From: Anaerolineae bacterium
Lineage (GTDB): Bacteria > Chloroflexota > Anaerolineae > B4-G1 > SLSP01
NCBI GenBank assembly: GCA_016928755.1
Contig: JAFGKB010000307.1
Location: forward strand, 1 to 7,083
Direction of reading: 5' to 3'
DNA length: 7,083 nt
A program made the translations under genes and the position numbers. Below are positions 1-6,187 of this stretch, one piece after another (within the stretch, counting starts at the first letter, position 1; each line of letters opens with the position of its first letter). The notes under the pieces are model-generated. The model had not been told where the DNA came from and ran no database searches. It was given only the letters and a program-made list of their open reading frames with translations.

Positions 1-157
1 GGAAAATTGAAGGCGAAATCCGGTTGTAAAAATTAGTTTTCCAGCTTTCACATAAAATAACAGGGGTAACGCACTTTCCTTAAGTGCGTTACCCCTGTTA
101 TTTTATGTGAAAGCTGGAAAACTAATTTTTACAACCGGATTTCGCCTTCAATTTTCC
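1..157. repeat. Perfect long inverted repeat at the window edge, probable fold-back artefact
   Basis: Bases 1-76 are the exact reverse complement of bases 82-157, with a 5-base loop (TCCTT, 77-81). No mismatch is visible over 76 positions. The right arm is continuous with the kinase gene and contains its last codons and stop; the left arm is therefore a mirrored copy of the 3' end of that gene. The symmetry runs right up to base 1. The centre is a hairpin related to the four palindromes at 1472-1671, most of which have imperfect stems, whereas this one is perfect throughout. That pattern fits a strand that snapped back on a natural hairpin and copied itself during amplification, sequencing or assembly. 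A genuine genomic palindrome is possible but less likely. Sequence left of about base 79 should not be trusted as independent genome sequence. Confidence 0.93.
61..97 (-). terminator. Hairpin downstream of the kinase gene, possible intrinsic terminator
   Basis: A 16-bp stem (CAGGGGTAACGCACTT paired with its complement) closes a 5-base loop 31 bases past the kinase stop codon. On the minus strand it is followed by TTATTTTATG, which resembles a weak terminator tract. The caution is that this tract lies in the left arm of the 1-157 inverted repeat, so it may only mirror the A-rich stretch on the other side. The hairpin core (GCACTT, short loop, AAGTGCGTT) is shared with the palindromes in the kinase leader, so it may be another member of that repeat family and not a dedicated terminator. 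Confidence 0.35.
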
Positions 158-1448
158 CAAAGTTAATGCGTGTCCCTACTGCCAAGGTCACACTGCGTCC
201 CGGTTCTACATCTTTGATTGTACCATCACTAGTCGTGATAACCCATTTCTCATCGTTGAGGTTTTTAAGCCCCCAAATATTGGGCTTTTGGGGATGTTGG
301 TTGATTTCGGCGACCGGTTTAGTGAAATCATACATTTTATTCGGGTCAATATGGTGTAGGAAGAGCTGTGTATCCCGGTTGAGCATAACAATCTGGCCAT
401 CGATGCGGATTCGTGGTGGCAGAACTAACTCTTGACCACAAGACCAACAGGGGGCCGGCTTCCCATTCGATGCTTTTAGGGCATCGGCATCATAGAAATT
501 ATCGGCATCACAATGCGCACAATAGAAGATCGCATCCCGCATCCGTACCATTGCCCCACGCCATTCACTCTCACGTACCCGGCCATTTAACGGGTCCTTA
601 ATGCCATCGGTAAACGCCTTGATGAACAGATCACGGATAAATTGTGGGTAGAGGGGCCAATAAGTATTGGCGTTAGCATGGTATACAGGGTCAGGGCGAT
701 TGGTGTCATTATTGGGATCGAAAATAAAAACCGGTTCTGTCCCGTAGAGCTTATTCATAGCCGGTAAATCCATACACTTGATAGCCGATTCTCTTGACCC
801 TTCTAAGGGATGGTGAACCATCAACATGTAGAATAACAGTACCGCCAGTGAGAAAAGATCCGTTTGCATGCTGGGCAACGCTTCGCCACGCACAATCTCC
901 GGGGCCATAAAGCGCGGTGTTCCCAGTATCCCTCCCTCAGCCTCACCATCTACAGCGACATTATCATTATCACAAATCAGGATTTCGCCGGTATCCGGTG
1001 CGAAGAAGACATTGCCAAAGGAAATATCCCGGTAGCATAGCCCCATTGCATGGAGTGCCAGGAAGCTATCTGCAAGCTCTAACCCCGCAGTCGCCAAAGC
1101 CCGGAAAGTTGGGTCGGCCCGGCCTTTCATTAAATCCACGATACTCTTATATTTGGCTGGGCGCAAGGGCATCACATATCCAAAACCGGGGACATCCGGC
1201 GATGATGTTAACTCAATAGGCCAGAGGAACTTCTCTGTGGGGGGGCCTTTCTTTATTAAGGTCTCAAGTGCCGTGTGCTGTTCAGGGGTAGCCTGTGCCG
1301 GAAAATACCATTTCAGGGCTACTTCTTGCCCTCCCAGGTCGGCTTTATATACCTCTCCTTGGCCGCCGCCACCCAGAAACTTCTCTGCTGTGCAGACCAT
1401 CTCCGATGTTACCGTTTGTACACTTTGTCCGGGTTTTAAGATTTGCAT
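129..1448 (-). CDS. Ser/Thr protein kinase with zinc ribbon and beta-rich (FHA-like?) C-terminus, TerY-P triad type
   Basis: A 439-residue cytoplasmic kinase with no signal or membrane segment. Visible kinase motifs: Gly-rich loop GGGGQGEVY (26-34), ATP-binding Lys in VALKWY (K46), catalytic loop YRDISFGN (D141, N146; Tyr replaces the usual His of HRD), metal-binding Asp in CDND where DFG is expected (D160, with Asn-Asp instead of Phe-Gly), MAPE (181-184) and DLFSLA (D197). All catalytic residues are present, so it should be active. After the kinase domain comes CAHC (310-313) and CWSC (334-337), a zinc ribbon, then about 95 beta-rich residues ending in PGRSVTLAVGTRINFG. These resemble the closing strands of an FHA-like fold, but that is inference. 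The start is supported by AAGGGGG (1456-1462), 7 bases upstream. Kinases with such C-terminal modules partner a TerY-like VWA protein and a PP2C phosphatase; both are encoded upstream here. It is separated from them by two LRR genes and a 302-bp leader, suggesting separate control. Confidence 0.93.
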   Translation of the reverse strand: MQILKPGQSVQTVTSEMVCTAEKFLGGGGQGEVYKADLGGQEVALKWYFPAQATPEQHTALETLIKKGPPTEKFLWPIELTSSPDVPGFGYVMPLRPAKYKSIVDLMKGRADPTFRALATAGLELADSFLALHAMGLCYRDISFGNVFFAPDTGEILICDNDNVAVDGEAEGGILGTPRFMAPEIVRGEALPSMQTDLFSLAVLLFYMLMVHHPLEGSRESAIKCMDLPAMNKLYGTEPVFIFDPNNDTNRPDPVYHANANTYWPLYPQFIRDLFIKAFTDGIKDPLNGRVRESEWRGAMVRMRDAIFYCAHCDADNFYDADALKASNGKPAPCWSCGQELVLPPRIRIDGQIVMLNRDTQLFLHHIDPNKMYDFTKPVAEINQHPQKPNIWGLKNLNDEKWVITTSDGTIKDVEPGRSVTLAVGTRINFGKIEGEIRL

Positions 1449-1471
1449 AGTTATTCCCCCTTATTTTTTGA

Positions 1472-1671
1472 GGTGCATTGCACTTTCCTAAGTGCGTTGC
1501 ACCTGATATGACCGATAAATACCTCTTGGTGCATTGCACTTTCTTAAGTGCGTTGCACCTGATATGACCGATAAATACCTCTTGGTGCAATGCACTTTCC
1601 TAAGTGCGTTGCACCTAACATGACTGATAAATACCTTTCGGTGCATTGCACTTTCCTAAGTGCGTTGCACC
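1472..1671. repeat. Four tandem palindromes with an exact 56-bp period in the kinase leader
   Basis: Four 32-base imperfect palindromes lie at 1472-1503, 1528-1559, 1584-1615 and 1640-1671, each beginning GGTGCA and ending TGCACC, separated by three 24-base spacers. The first two spacers are identical and the third is a close variant, so this is a tandem 56-bp repeat and not a CRISPR array. Each palindrome has two 6-bp stem halves (GGTGCA/TGCACC and GCACTT/AAGTGC) around a 2-nt interior position and a 4-nt loop (TCCT, or TCTT in unit 2). The interior is TT opposite GT in units 1, 2 and 4 but AT opposite GT in unit 3, which pairs better. No T-tract follows any hairpin on either strand, so they do not look like intrinsic terminators. 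The array lies between a candidate promoter (1688-1715) and the kinase start and would be transcribed as a structured leader. It could alternatively be a set of DNA operator sites or a REP-like element. Confidence 0.95.
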
Positions 1672-1687
1672 TGATATACTCTATTAA

Positions 1688-1715
1688 ATTGTATCATTCC
1701 TTACTAAATTGTCAG
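1688..1715 (-). promoter_or_regulatory. Candidate sigma-70 type promoter for the kinase gene
   Basis: On the minus strand CTGACA (1715-1710; 5 of 6 matches to TTGACA) is followed after 16 bases by TACAAT (1693-1688; 5 of 6 matches to TATAAT). Transcription would begin near 1681, just before the palindrome array, and give a 5' leader of about 230 nucleotides holding all four hairpins before the kinase start at 1448. The site lies after the stop of the second LRR gene in non-coding sequence, where a promoter is expected. No strong terminator is seen after that LRR gene, so read-through from upstream may also contribute. Confidence 0.5.
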
Positions 1716-1750
1716 CCATCCGCCAGATACAACAGGTGATATTTTTAGCT

Positions 1751-3175
1751 TCAGCTCAAGATAGACAGATGTGCTGTTTTTAATCTTTCGATAGCGTTTT
1801 TTGTGATATGGGGACAGCCGACCAGATTCAAATAAGCGAGTTGAGGCAGGCTTTGTAAATTGGTAATCCCCTGATCTGTAATATGGGTACACCAGGACAG
1901 ATCTAAATAAACCAGGTTGGGGATGGTTGCCAATATCCTCAATCCGGCATCACTAATACCGGTCTGCGATAAGTCCAGGCTGCTTAGGGTTGGGTGAGAT
2001 TGTAAGTATGCAATACCTTGATTGGCTATCTGTGGGTTACCGGAAATATTAAGAAAAGTCAGGTGCGGCAATTCCCGTAAGTATAATAGGGCTTGGTTGT
2101 CAATACCACGACAATTAGCAAGGTTTAGATTTTTTAGTGAACTTACCCGTTGTAAATAAGCCATACCTTGATAGGTGATTTGAGGGCAACTTTGGAGGAC
2201 TAGTAATTCTAGTTTGGGAAGTCTCTCAAAGTGCAGTAAGCCTCTATCACTTAAGTTTTTACACTTTCTTAAATCTAGCTTCTCTAAGGTGGTGAGGGAT
2301 ACTAAGGAGCGGGCAGCTTTGTCTGTAATACCGGCTTGAGATAAGCTCAAGTCTCTGAGATTTGAGAGACGCTGCAAGTTCTGTATCCCTGTATCGGTAA
2401 CTTGAATAATCCATCTGAGGTCTAAATGCGTTAAGTGTGTTAAATGTGTTAAATGACTTAGTCCTTGATCGGTAAGGCTCTGCCCGTTCTTAATGTCCAG
2501 ACGTTCCAGGGCTTTTAAAACACTAATAGCCTGTAGTCCTGCGTCCGTTATGCTTATTTCCTCTAAATTTAACCAGGTAATTTTATTGTGGAATTGTAGG
2601 CCCTTTACCCAGGCCCCAAAATCATGATTAGGTATGCTTTGTGGTTGTAGTCCTAATACATAATCATTGGGCACCGTCACATTGCCTGGGGTATTCCCTA
2701 ACTTTTGCCATTTTTGTGCTGTGTTTGATAAGGATTTTCCCCATACTTCCATAGCGAAATTTGAGGTAAATTGAGGTGCGGCACGCTTCCTGGGGGATGG
2801 CGTACTTGGTGGGGATGAGTCAAGAGGAGGTGTAGGCTGTACTATAGATTCTGTACCGGTTGATTTAATCGGGATACCTAGTGCTAAGGCCCAGGACTCC
2901 ACCGCCCATTGTGCCGCCTCCTTGTTTATCGCCCGGTTATGCATCAGTCGTTTGACCAGTTGTGCCATTAACATTTGATAGGGAATGTTCTTAGGTGCTT
3001 GGTATAAATCTTCTGGGATTTGTTCTTCCTGGGCTATGGTGAGTACAAAGACCTCACTTTTGTAGGGGCCGCATAGGTCTAACAGTAAGGCCCGACATTT
3101 TCGTGTATTACTGATGACCTCGTCGCCATATTGTCTGACGATCTCCTGTAACTTCTGGCGTGGTAAGTTATGCAT
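1751..3175 (-). CDS. Leucine-rich-repeat protein with conserved N-terminal helical domain (paralogue 2, about 11 repeats)
   Basis: Predicted 474-residue cytoplasmic protein. Residues 1-101 form an alpha-helical domain (MHNLPRQKLQEI ... DLCGPYK ... WAVESWALALGIP) very similar to the neighbouring paralogue. Residues 102-135 are a short Ser/Pro linker. Residues 136-175 are a pre-LRR cap with the pattern FxSN...WxKxGxTPGxVxxP. About 11 repeats of 24-25 residues follow, of the LxxLDLxxCxxITDxGL type (cysteine-containing, RNI-like), forming a curved binding surface. I chose the ATG at 3175 over an in-frame TTG at 3181 because it aligns with the paralogue's MNNLPRQKL start. It overlaps the preceding stop as ATGCATAA (8 bp), which with no good Shine-Dalgarno suggests translational coupling. 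One repeat contains HLTHLTHLTHLDL, encoded by near-identical 9-base units (about 2424-2456), but the repeat register is kept. LRRs in such proteins mediate protein recognition; the ligand is unknown. Confidence 0.9.
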   Translation of the reverse strand: MHNLPRQKLQEIVRQYGDEVISNTRKCRALLLDLCGPYKSEVFVLTIAQEEQIPEDLYQAPKNIPYQMLMAQLVKRLMHNRAINKEAAQWAVESWALALGIPIKSTGTESIVQPTPPLDSSPPSTPSPRKRAAPQFTSNFAMEVWGKSLSNTAQKWQKLGNTPGNVTVPNDYVLGLQPQSIPNHDFGAWVKGLQFHNKITWLNLEEISITDAGLQAISVLKALERLDIKNGQSLTDQGLSHLTHLTHLTHLDLRWIIQVTDTGIQNLQRLSNLRDLSLSQAGITDKAARSLVSLTTLEKLDLRKCKNLSDRGLLHFERLPKLELLVLQSCPQITYQGMAYLQRVSSLKNLNLANCRGIDNQALLYLRELPHLTFLNISGNPQIANQGIAYLQSHPTLSSLDLSQTGISDAGLRILATIPNLVYLDLSWCTHITDQGITNLQSLPQLAYLNLVGCPHITKNAIERLKTAHLSILS

Positions 3176-4319
3176 AGTCAACCGTTAACCCTGGATGCTC
3201 AATTGCAGCAATTCCCCGTCTGTTAATGTGCGGGCAGCCACCAATATTTAAAATCGTTAGTTTGGTCAAGTTGCGCAATAATCGTAACCCTTCATTAGTA
3301 ATCCGGGGACATCTTGATAAGTTTAGACTTGTTAAGCTAGTAATATCACGAATATGAGAGAGACCTTTATCACTTATCTGTTTACAGCCTTCTAATCTGA
3401 GGATACTTAATTGAGTAAATACACGGAGATGTCTTAGTCCATTATCTGTAATCTGATTGCACCACGCCAGGTCAAGCGTCTGTAGTCTATGGAGTGGACG
3501 TAGCCGCGCTAATCCTTCATCTGTGATCTTAATACACCATGCCAGGTCCAGACTCTTCAGGTCAGAAAGTGTGTAAAGCTGGGCTAAACCGGCATCGGTA
3601 AGTGCCTGATTGCCAGAGATATCTAGCTTCTGAATCTGACCGTACTTTTTAATATCACCCATCAGTTCTGCTAGGCGGGTGTCATTTAGTGCCCTGGCCC
3701 GCAAGTGCACCGCATAATTATCTGGAATGGCTACATGTCCTGGTGTCTCCCCGATTTTTCTCCATATTGGGCTAGGAATATCGTAGCTTGCCACCATCAC
3801 ATCCACTTGTAGGTTTGATGAGAACTTGGGACCAGGTGGAATAGTGAGGGAGGTGGGATGTTTTTTTGTGGGCCGGAGATTAGGCTTGGGTGTCTGTTGT
3901 GCGCTGCTTTGTTTCGTCGGTATTGTGGTTGTTGGTATCGGTGGAGGTCCAGTACCCCTGATAGGTGGTCGCTGGTCAAGAGTCTGCTGTGCAGTGGTTT
4001 TTGGTGCGGGTACCGGGATACCTAATGCATAGCCCCATGCCTCTACCGCCCATTCGGACGCTTCCTTGGCTAGGGCGCGATTTTCCATAAGTCGCTTAGT
4101 AAGTTGTGCTGCTAATACTGTGACAGGTATGCTTTGGGATGTGGCTAATAGGTCTTGGGGAACCCGTTCCTCTAAAGCTGTAGTTAGCACAAATATCTCA
4201 CGCTTATATCCTCCACAAAGGTCAAATAGCAAAGCGCGACACCGGCGCGGGTCATCTATTATGACCTGGCCATAACGTTTGATAATCTCTTGGAGTTTCT
4301 GACGTGGTAGATTGTTCAT
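3168..4319 (-). CDS. Leucine-rich-repeat protein with conserved N-terminal helical domain (paralogue 1, about 6 repeats)
   Basis: A 383-residue cytoplasmic protein. Residues 1-101 are the same helical domain as in the downstream paralogue (MNNLPRQKLQEI ... DLCGGYK ... WAVEAWGYALGIP). I recall this type of domain from N-termini of multi-domain signalling proteins of Chloroflexota and cyanobacteria, where it may act as an adaptor; that recollection is unchecked. Residues 102-165 form a Pro/Thr/Gln-rich, probably disordered linker. Residues 166-205 are a cap (KFSSN ... WRKIGETPGHVAIPDNY) shared with the paralogue. About six 25-residue repeats (residues 228-376), several with LDLAWCxxITDxGL, form the LRR domain. 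The gene starts 33 bases after the PP2C stop and probably shares its transcript. No clear Shine-Dalgarno precedes this ATG, but the paralogue alignment supports it. The PP2C neighbour suggests a role as sensor or scaffold in the phospho-signalling module, which is inference. Confidence 0.9.
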   Translation of the reverse strand: MNNLPRQKLQEIIKRYGQVIIDDPRRCRALLFDLCGGYKREIFVLTTALEERVPQDLLATSQSIPVTVLAAQLTKRLMENRALAKEASEWAVEAWGYALGIPVPAPKTTAQQTLDQRPPIRGTGPPPIPTTTIPTKQSSAQQTPKPNLRPTKKHPTSLTIPPGPKFSSNLQVDVMVASYDIPSPIWRKIGETPGHVAIPDNYAVHLRARALNDTRLAELMGDIKKYGQIQKLDISGNQALTDAGLAQLYTLSDLKSLDLAWCIKITDEGLARLRPLHRLQTLDLAWCNQITDNGLRHLRVFTQLSILRLEGCKQISDKGLSHIRDITSLTSLNLSRCPRITNEGLRLLRNLTKLTILNIGGCPHINRRGIAAIEHPGLTVDYA

Positions 4320-4352
4320 AGAATGTTGTGTAATGAATTAGTCTAATTTGCC

Positions 4353-5459
4353 CTAGGATGATGATTCCTCCCAGGTTTTCATCGGTTCTGGTGCTCCTGT
4401 TTCCTTGTGCTGCAGGTTACGCAGAGAGAGCGGGGGTGGTGTCCCCGGTGTTGGTTCTGACTCTGCTGGCTGAGGCTCTTGTTCAGGAGCCTCAGCCGGT
4501 TGTTCATCTGCACTTATTTCCTCGGAGTCTTCTACTCTCTCATCTTCAGGTGTGCTTTCTTCTTCCTGATGTGGTGACGACTTTTCTGTTCCCGGTATCT
4601 GGGTTTGGAAGACTAAGCCTAATGTGATATCATCACCACTTCCGGCTTCAGAAGCTTCATTAAGCCAGGCTGGTAGATTATCTTTAACAGTCTGCAAGCC
4701 GTCCGTTTTGAGAACATTGAGTATATCACTGCCCACCTTGCGGAAAGCCGTTTCATTAACAAAGGAATTAGCATAGCCATCTGTGGATAATAAAATCAGT
4801 GCCGGCGGTATGCCATACAGTGTCTGAAACCGTAACTGTATATCGTGCCAGGCTTCCTTCATACATAACGAGGTTGTCTCATTGGCGATAAGCCGTGCGT
4901 CTCGTTCTAATGGGCGAGATACTTTGCCATCCTCTGAAACGGTCAGAATATCACCATCACCTAATTGTATGTAAAGGATAAAGGTCTCGGTTACCAGCAC
5001 GCTCAGTATCGTGGCCCCGTAAGCTAGATACGGATTCCGTTCCACGGCGAGACGCCCTTGTGCTCCTTTACTCTCTTCCAGTGATTTTAGTTCTTCATCG
5101 GAAAATGGATGCTCATCAAGATGTGCCTTTACAGCTTCTTGCCATCGCCAGACGAGCTCCTGGGGGAGGCGTTCCTCGGCAGTGCGCTTGATAGCTGAGA
5201 GATTGCTAGGGTCAGGTTGACCTTCGAGTAAATCCTGGATTATGACCCAGACGGTCTTTTCAACAGCTAGTTGTGACCCTATATCACTGCGGAAACTTTT
5301 AGCACTCCCATGCCCATCGGAAACAGCGAGAACGAGTGGTGGTCCTAAACCGCTCTCCGGCCACCAGCGGATGGCGTCTTGATTGGGCATTCCCACGCGT
5401 ATATGCGACGCGCCACGAACGGATTCGCCAATAGTGCGCCATTGCAATGTGTTTCCCAT
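4353..5459 (-). CDS. PP2C-family (PPM) Ser/Thr protein phosphatase with acidic C-terminal tail
   Basis: A 368-residue soluble metal-dependent phosphatase. The family signature is complete: NQDA (D28), VSDGHGS (46-52; D48 and G49 bind the metal pair), GDGD (167-170), STDG (225-228; D227) and GDD (275-277; D276). The catalytic domain ends near residue 290. Residues 291-368 are a Glu/Pro-rich, low-complexity tail that looks disordered and may bind partners. AAGGAG (5464-5469) lies 4 bases before the ATG. The gene starts 17 bases after the VWA stop, so the two are almost certainly co-transcribed. In the TerY-P triad this phosphatase opposes the kinase encoded at 129-1448; possible substrates here include the kinase itself, the VWA protein and the LRR proteins. 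Nothing appears truncated. Confidence 0.94.
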   Translation of the reverse strand: MGNTLQWRTIGESVRGASHIRVGMPNQDAIRWWPESGLGPPLVLAVSDGHGSAKSFRSDIGSQLAVEKTVWVIIQDLLEGQPDPSNLSAIKRTAEERLPQELVWRWQEAVKAHLDEHPFSDEELKSLEESKGAQGRLAVERNPYLAYGATILSVLVTETFILYIQLGDGDILTVSEDGKVSRPLERDARLIANETTSLCMKEAWHDIQLRFQTLYGIPPALILLSTDGYANSFVNETAFRKVGSDILNVLKTDGLQTVKDNLPAWLNEASEAGSGDDITLGLVFQTQIPGTEKSSPHQEEESTPEDERVEDSEEISADEQPAEAPEQEPQPAESEPTPGTPPPLSLRNLQHKETGAPEPMKTWEESSS

Positions 5460-5476
5460 AAGGCTCCTTATTTATT

Positions 5477-6187
5477 TTACCAAACGTCGTTGGCGGTTAT
5501 GTCATTATCATCATCTGCCGCTGTCGGAACTGTGGGAACCGGTACATTGGCAATGGGGGTATCGGCTGCGGCCTGACTAGCAGGAGATGATGCCGATTTC
5601 AAAACAGCAGTGGAGACCCACTTAATGTACTTGACCAGGGATTCGGGATTATTAGCTTGGAGTGGCTTGATTTCGGGGTGCGCAATGAACTTCTGGAGTA
5701 CATCGTGGTCAGCATCTTCACCGATAGCGATGGCGATGCGTACCGCCTTTTTACCCCACGGCTGGTCCAACATCTCAGTTAAACCGCGTTCATAACTATC
5801 AGTAGGCTGCCCATCGGAAATCAATACCAAGACAGGCGGCAGCGCGCGGTCGGTCATCGGGGGAATCTTGAGTTGCTCTGCCACCAGGGATAGGGCCTGC
5901 CCCATATCCGTGACCCCATCCGCCTGCAAATCAACCCACTTAAAATCCTCAACGGCTGTGGGTTGTGAGATATGCCATTGGGCGCCGGTGGAAAACTTCA
6001 CCGCACGTACCAAGACCTGAGCATTGGGGTTCTCGCTGGCTACCTTCTGCATATGCGGAATCGCCTCGCGAATAGCCATATTCAGGGCTTGGATCTTGCC
6101 ATCAGTTTGCATAGAGCCAGAGCAATCTGCAATCCATATGAAATGTAGTGGTCGTGTTGCCAGTTGGCCACCAGGTCGTTTACTCAT
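5477..6187 (-). CDS. TerY-like von Willebrand factor A (VWA) domain protein
   Basis: A 236-residue protein made almost entirely of one VWA domain (about 12-195). The metal-ion-dependent adhesion site is complete: DCSGS (D21, S23, S25), Thr in GVTDMG (T93) and Asp in LISDGQPTD (D125). There is no signal peptide or membrane segment, so it acts in the cytoplasm, as TerY-like proteins do, probably as a metal-dependent scaffold. The Ala/Pro/Asp-rich tail (about 200-236, ending DDDNDITANDVW) looks disordered. The start is well supported by AAGGAG (6195-6200), 7 bases before the ATG. It is the first gene of the tightly spaced VWA-PP2C-LRR-LRR set and follows a 193-bp gap with a possible promoter. 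VWA plus PP2C plus kinase is the arrangement known as the TerY-P triad; membership rests on motifs and context. Confidence 0.92.
   Translation of the reverse strand: MSKRPGGQLATRPLHFIWIADCSGSMQTDGKIQALNMAIREAIPHMQKVASENPNAQVLVRAVKFSTGAQWHISQPTAVEDFKWVDLQADGVTDMGQALSLVAEQLKIPPMTDRALPPVLVLISDGQPTDSYERGLTEMLDQPWGKKAVRIAIAIGEDADHDVLQKFIAHPEIKPLQANNPESLVKYIKWVSTAVLKSASSPASQAAADTPIANVPVPTVPTAADDDNDITANDVW

Noticed and set aside
166..1219. Plus-strand open frames inside the kinase gene
   Set aside because: They are antisense shadows with no recognisable domains, while the minus-strand kinase has full motif support.
1345..1590. Minus-strand open frame of 81 codons overlapping the kinase start and the palindromes
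   Set aside because: Its sequence is just translated repeat units that run into the kinase gene in another frame; there is no ribosome-binding site or recognisable protein.
1472..1671. Possible CRISPR array (regular repeats with short spacers)
   Set aside because: The 24-base spacers are identical or nearly so, the whole 56-bp unit is tandemly repeated, and no cas gene is present.
1704..1892. Minus-strand 62-codon frame at the end of the second LRR gene
   Set aside because: It is an out-of-frame shadow of the LRR coding sequence, and the LRR frame is clearly the real one.
2424..2456. Repeated HLT codons as a slippage insertion in the second LRR protein
   Set aside because: The repeat register (GL-xxL-xxL-xxL-xxL-DL) matches the other repeats, so no extra residues have been added.
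3176..3181. TTG at 3181 as start of the second LRR gene
   Set aside because: The ATG two codons later matches the start of the paralogue exactly and gives a compact ATGCATAA stop/start overlap.
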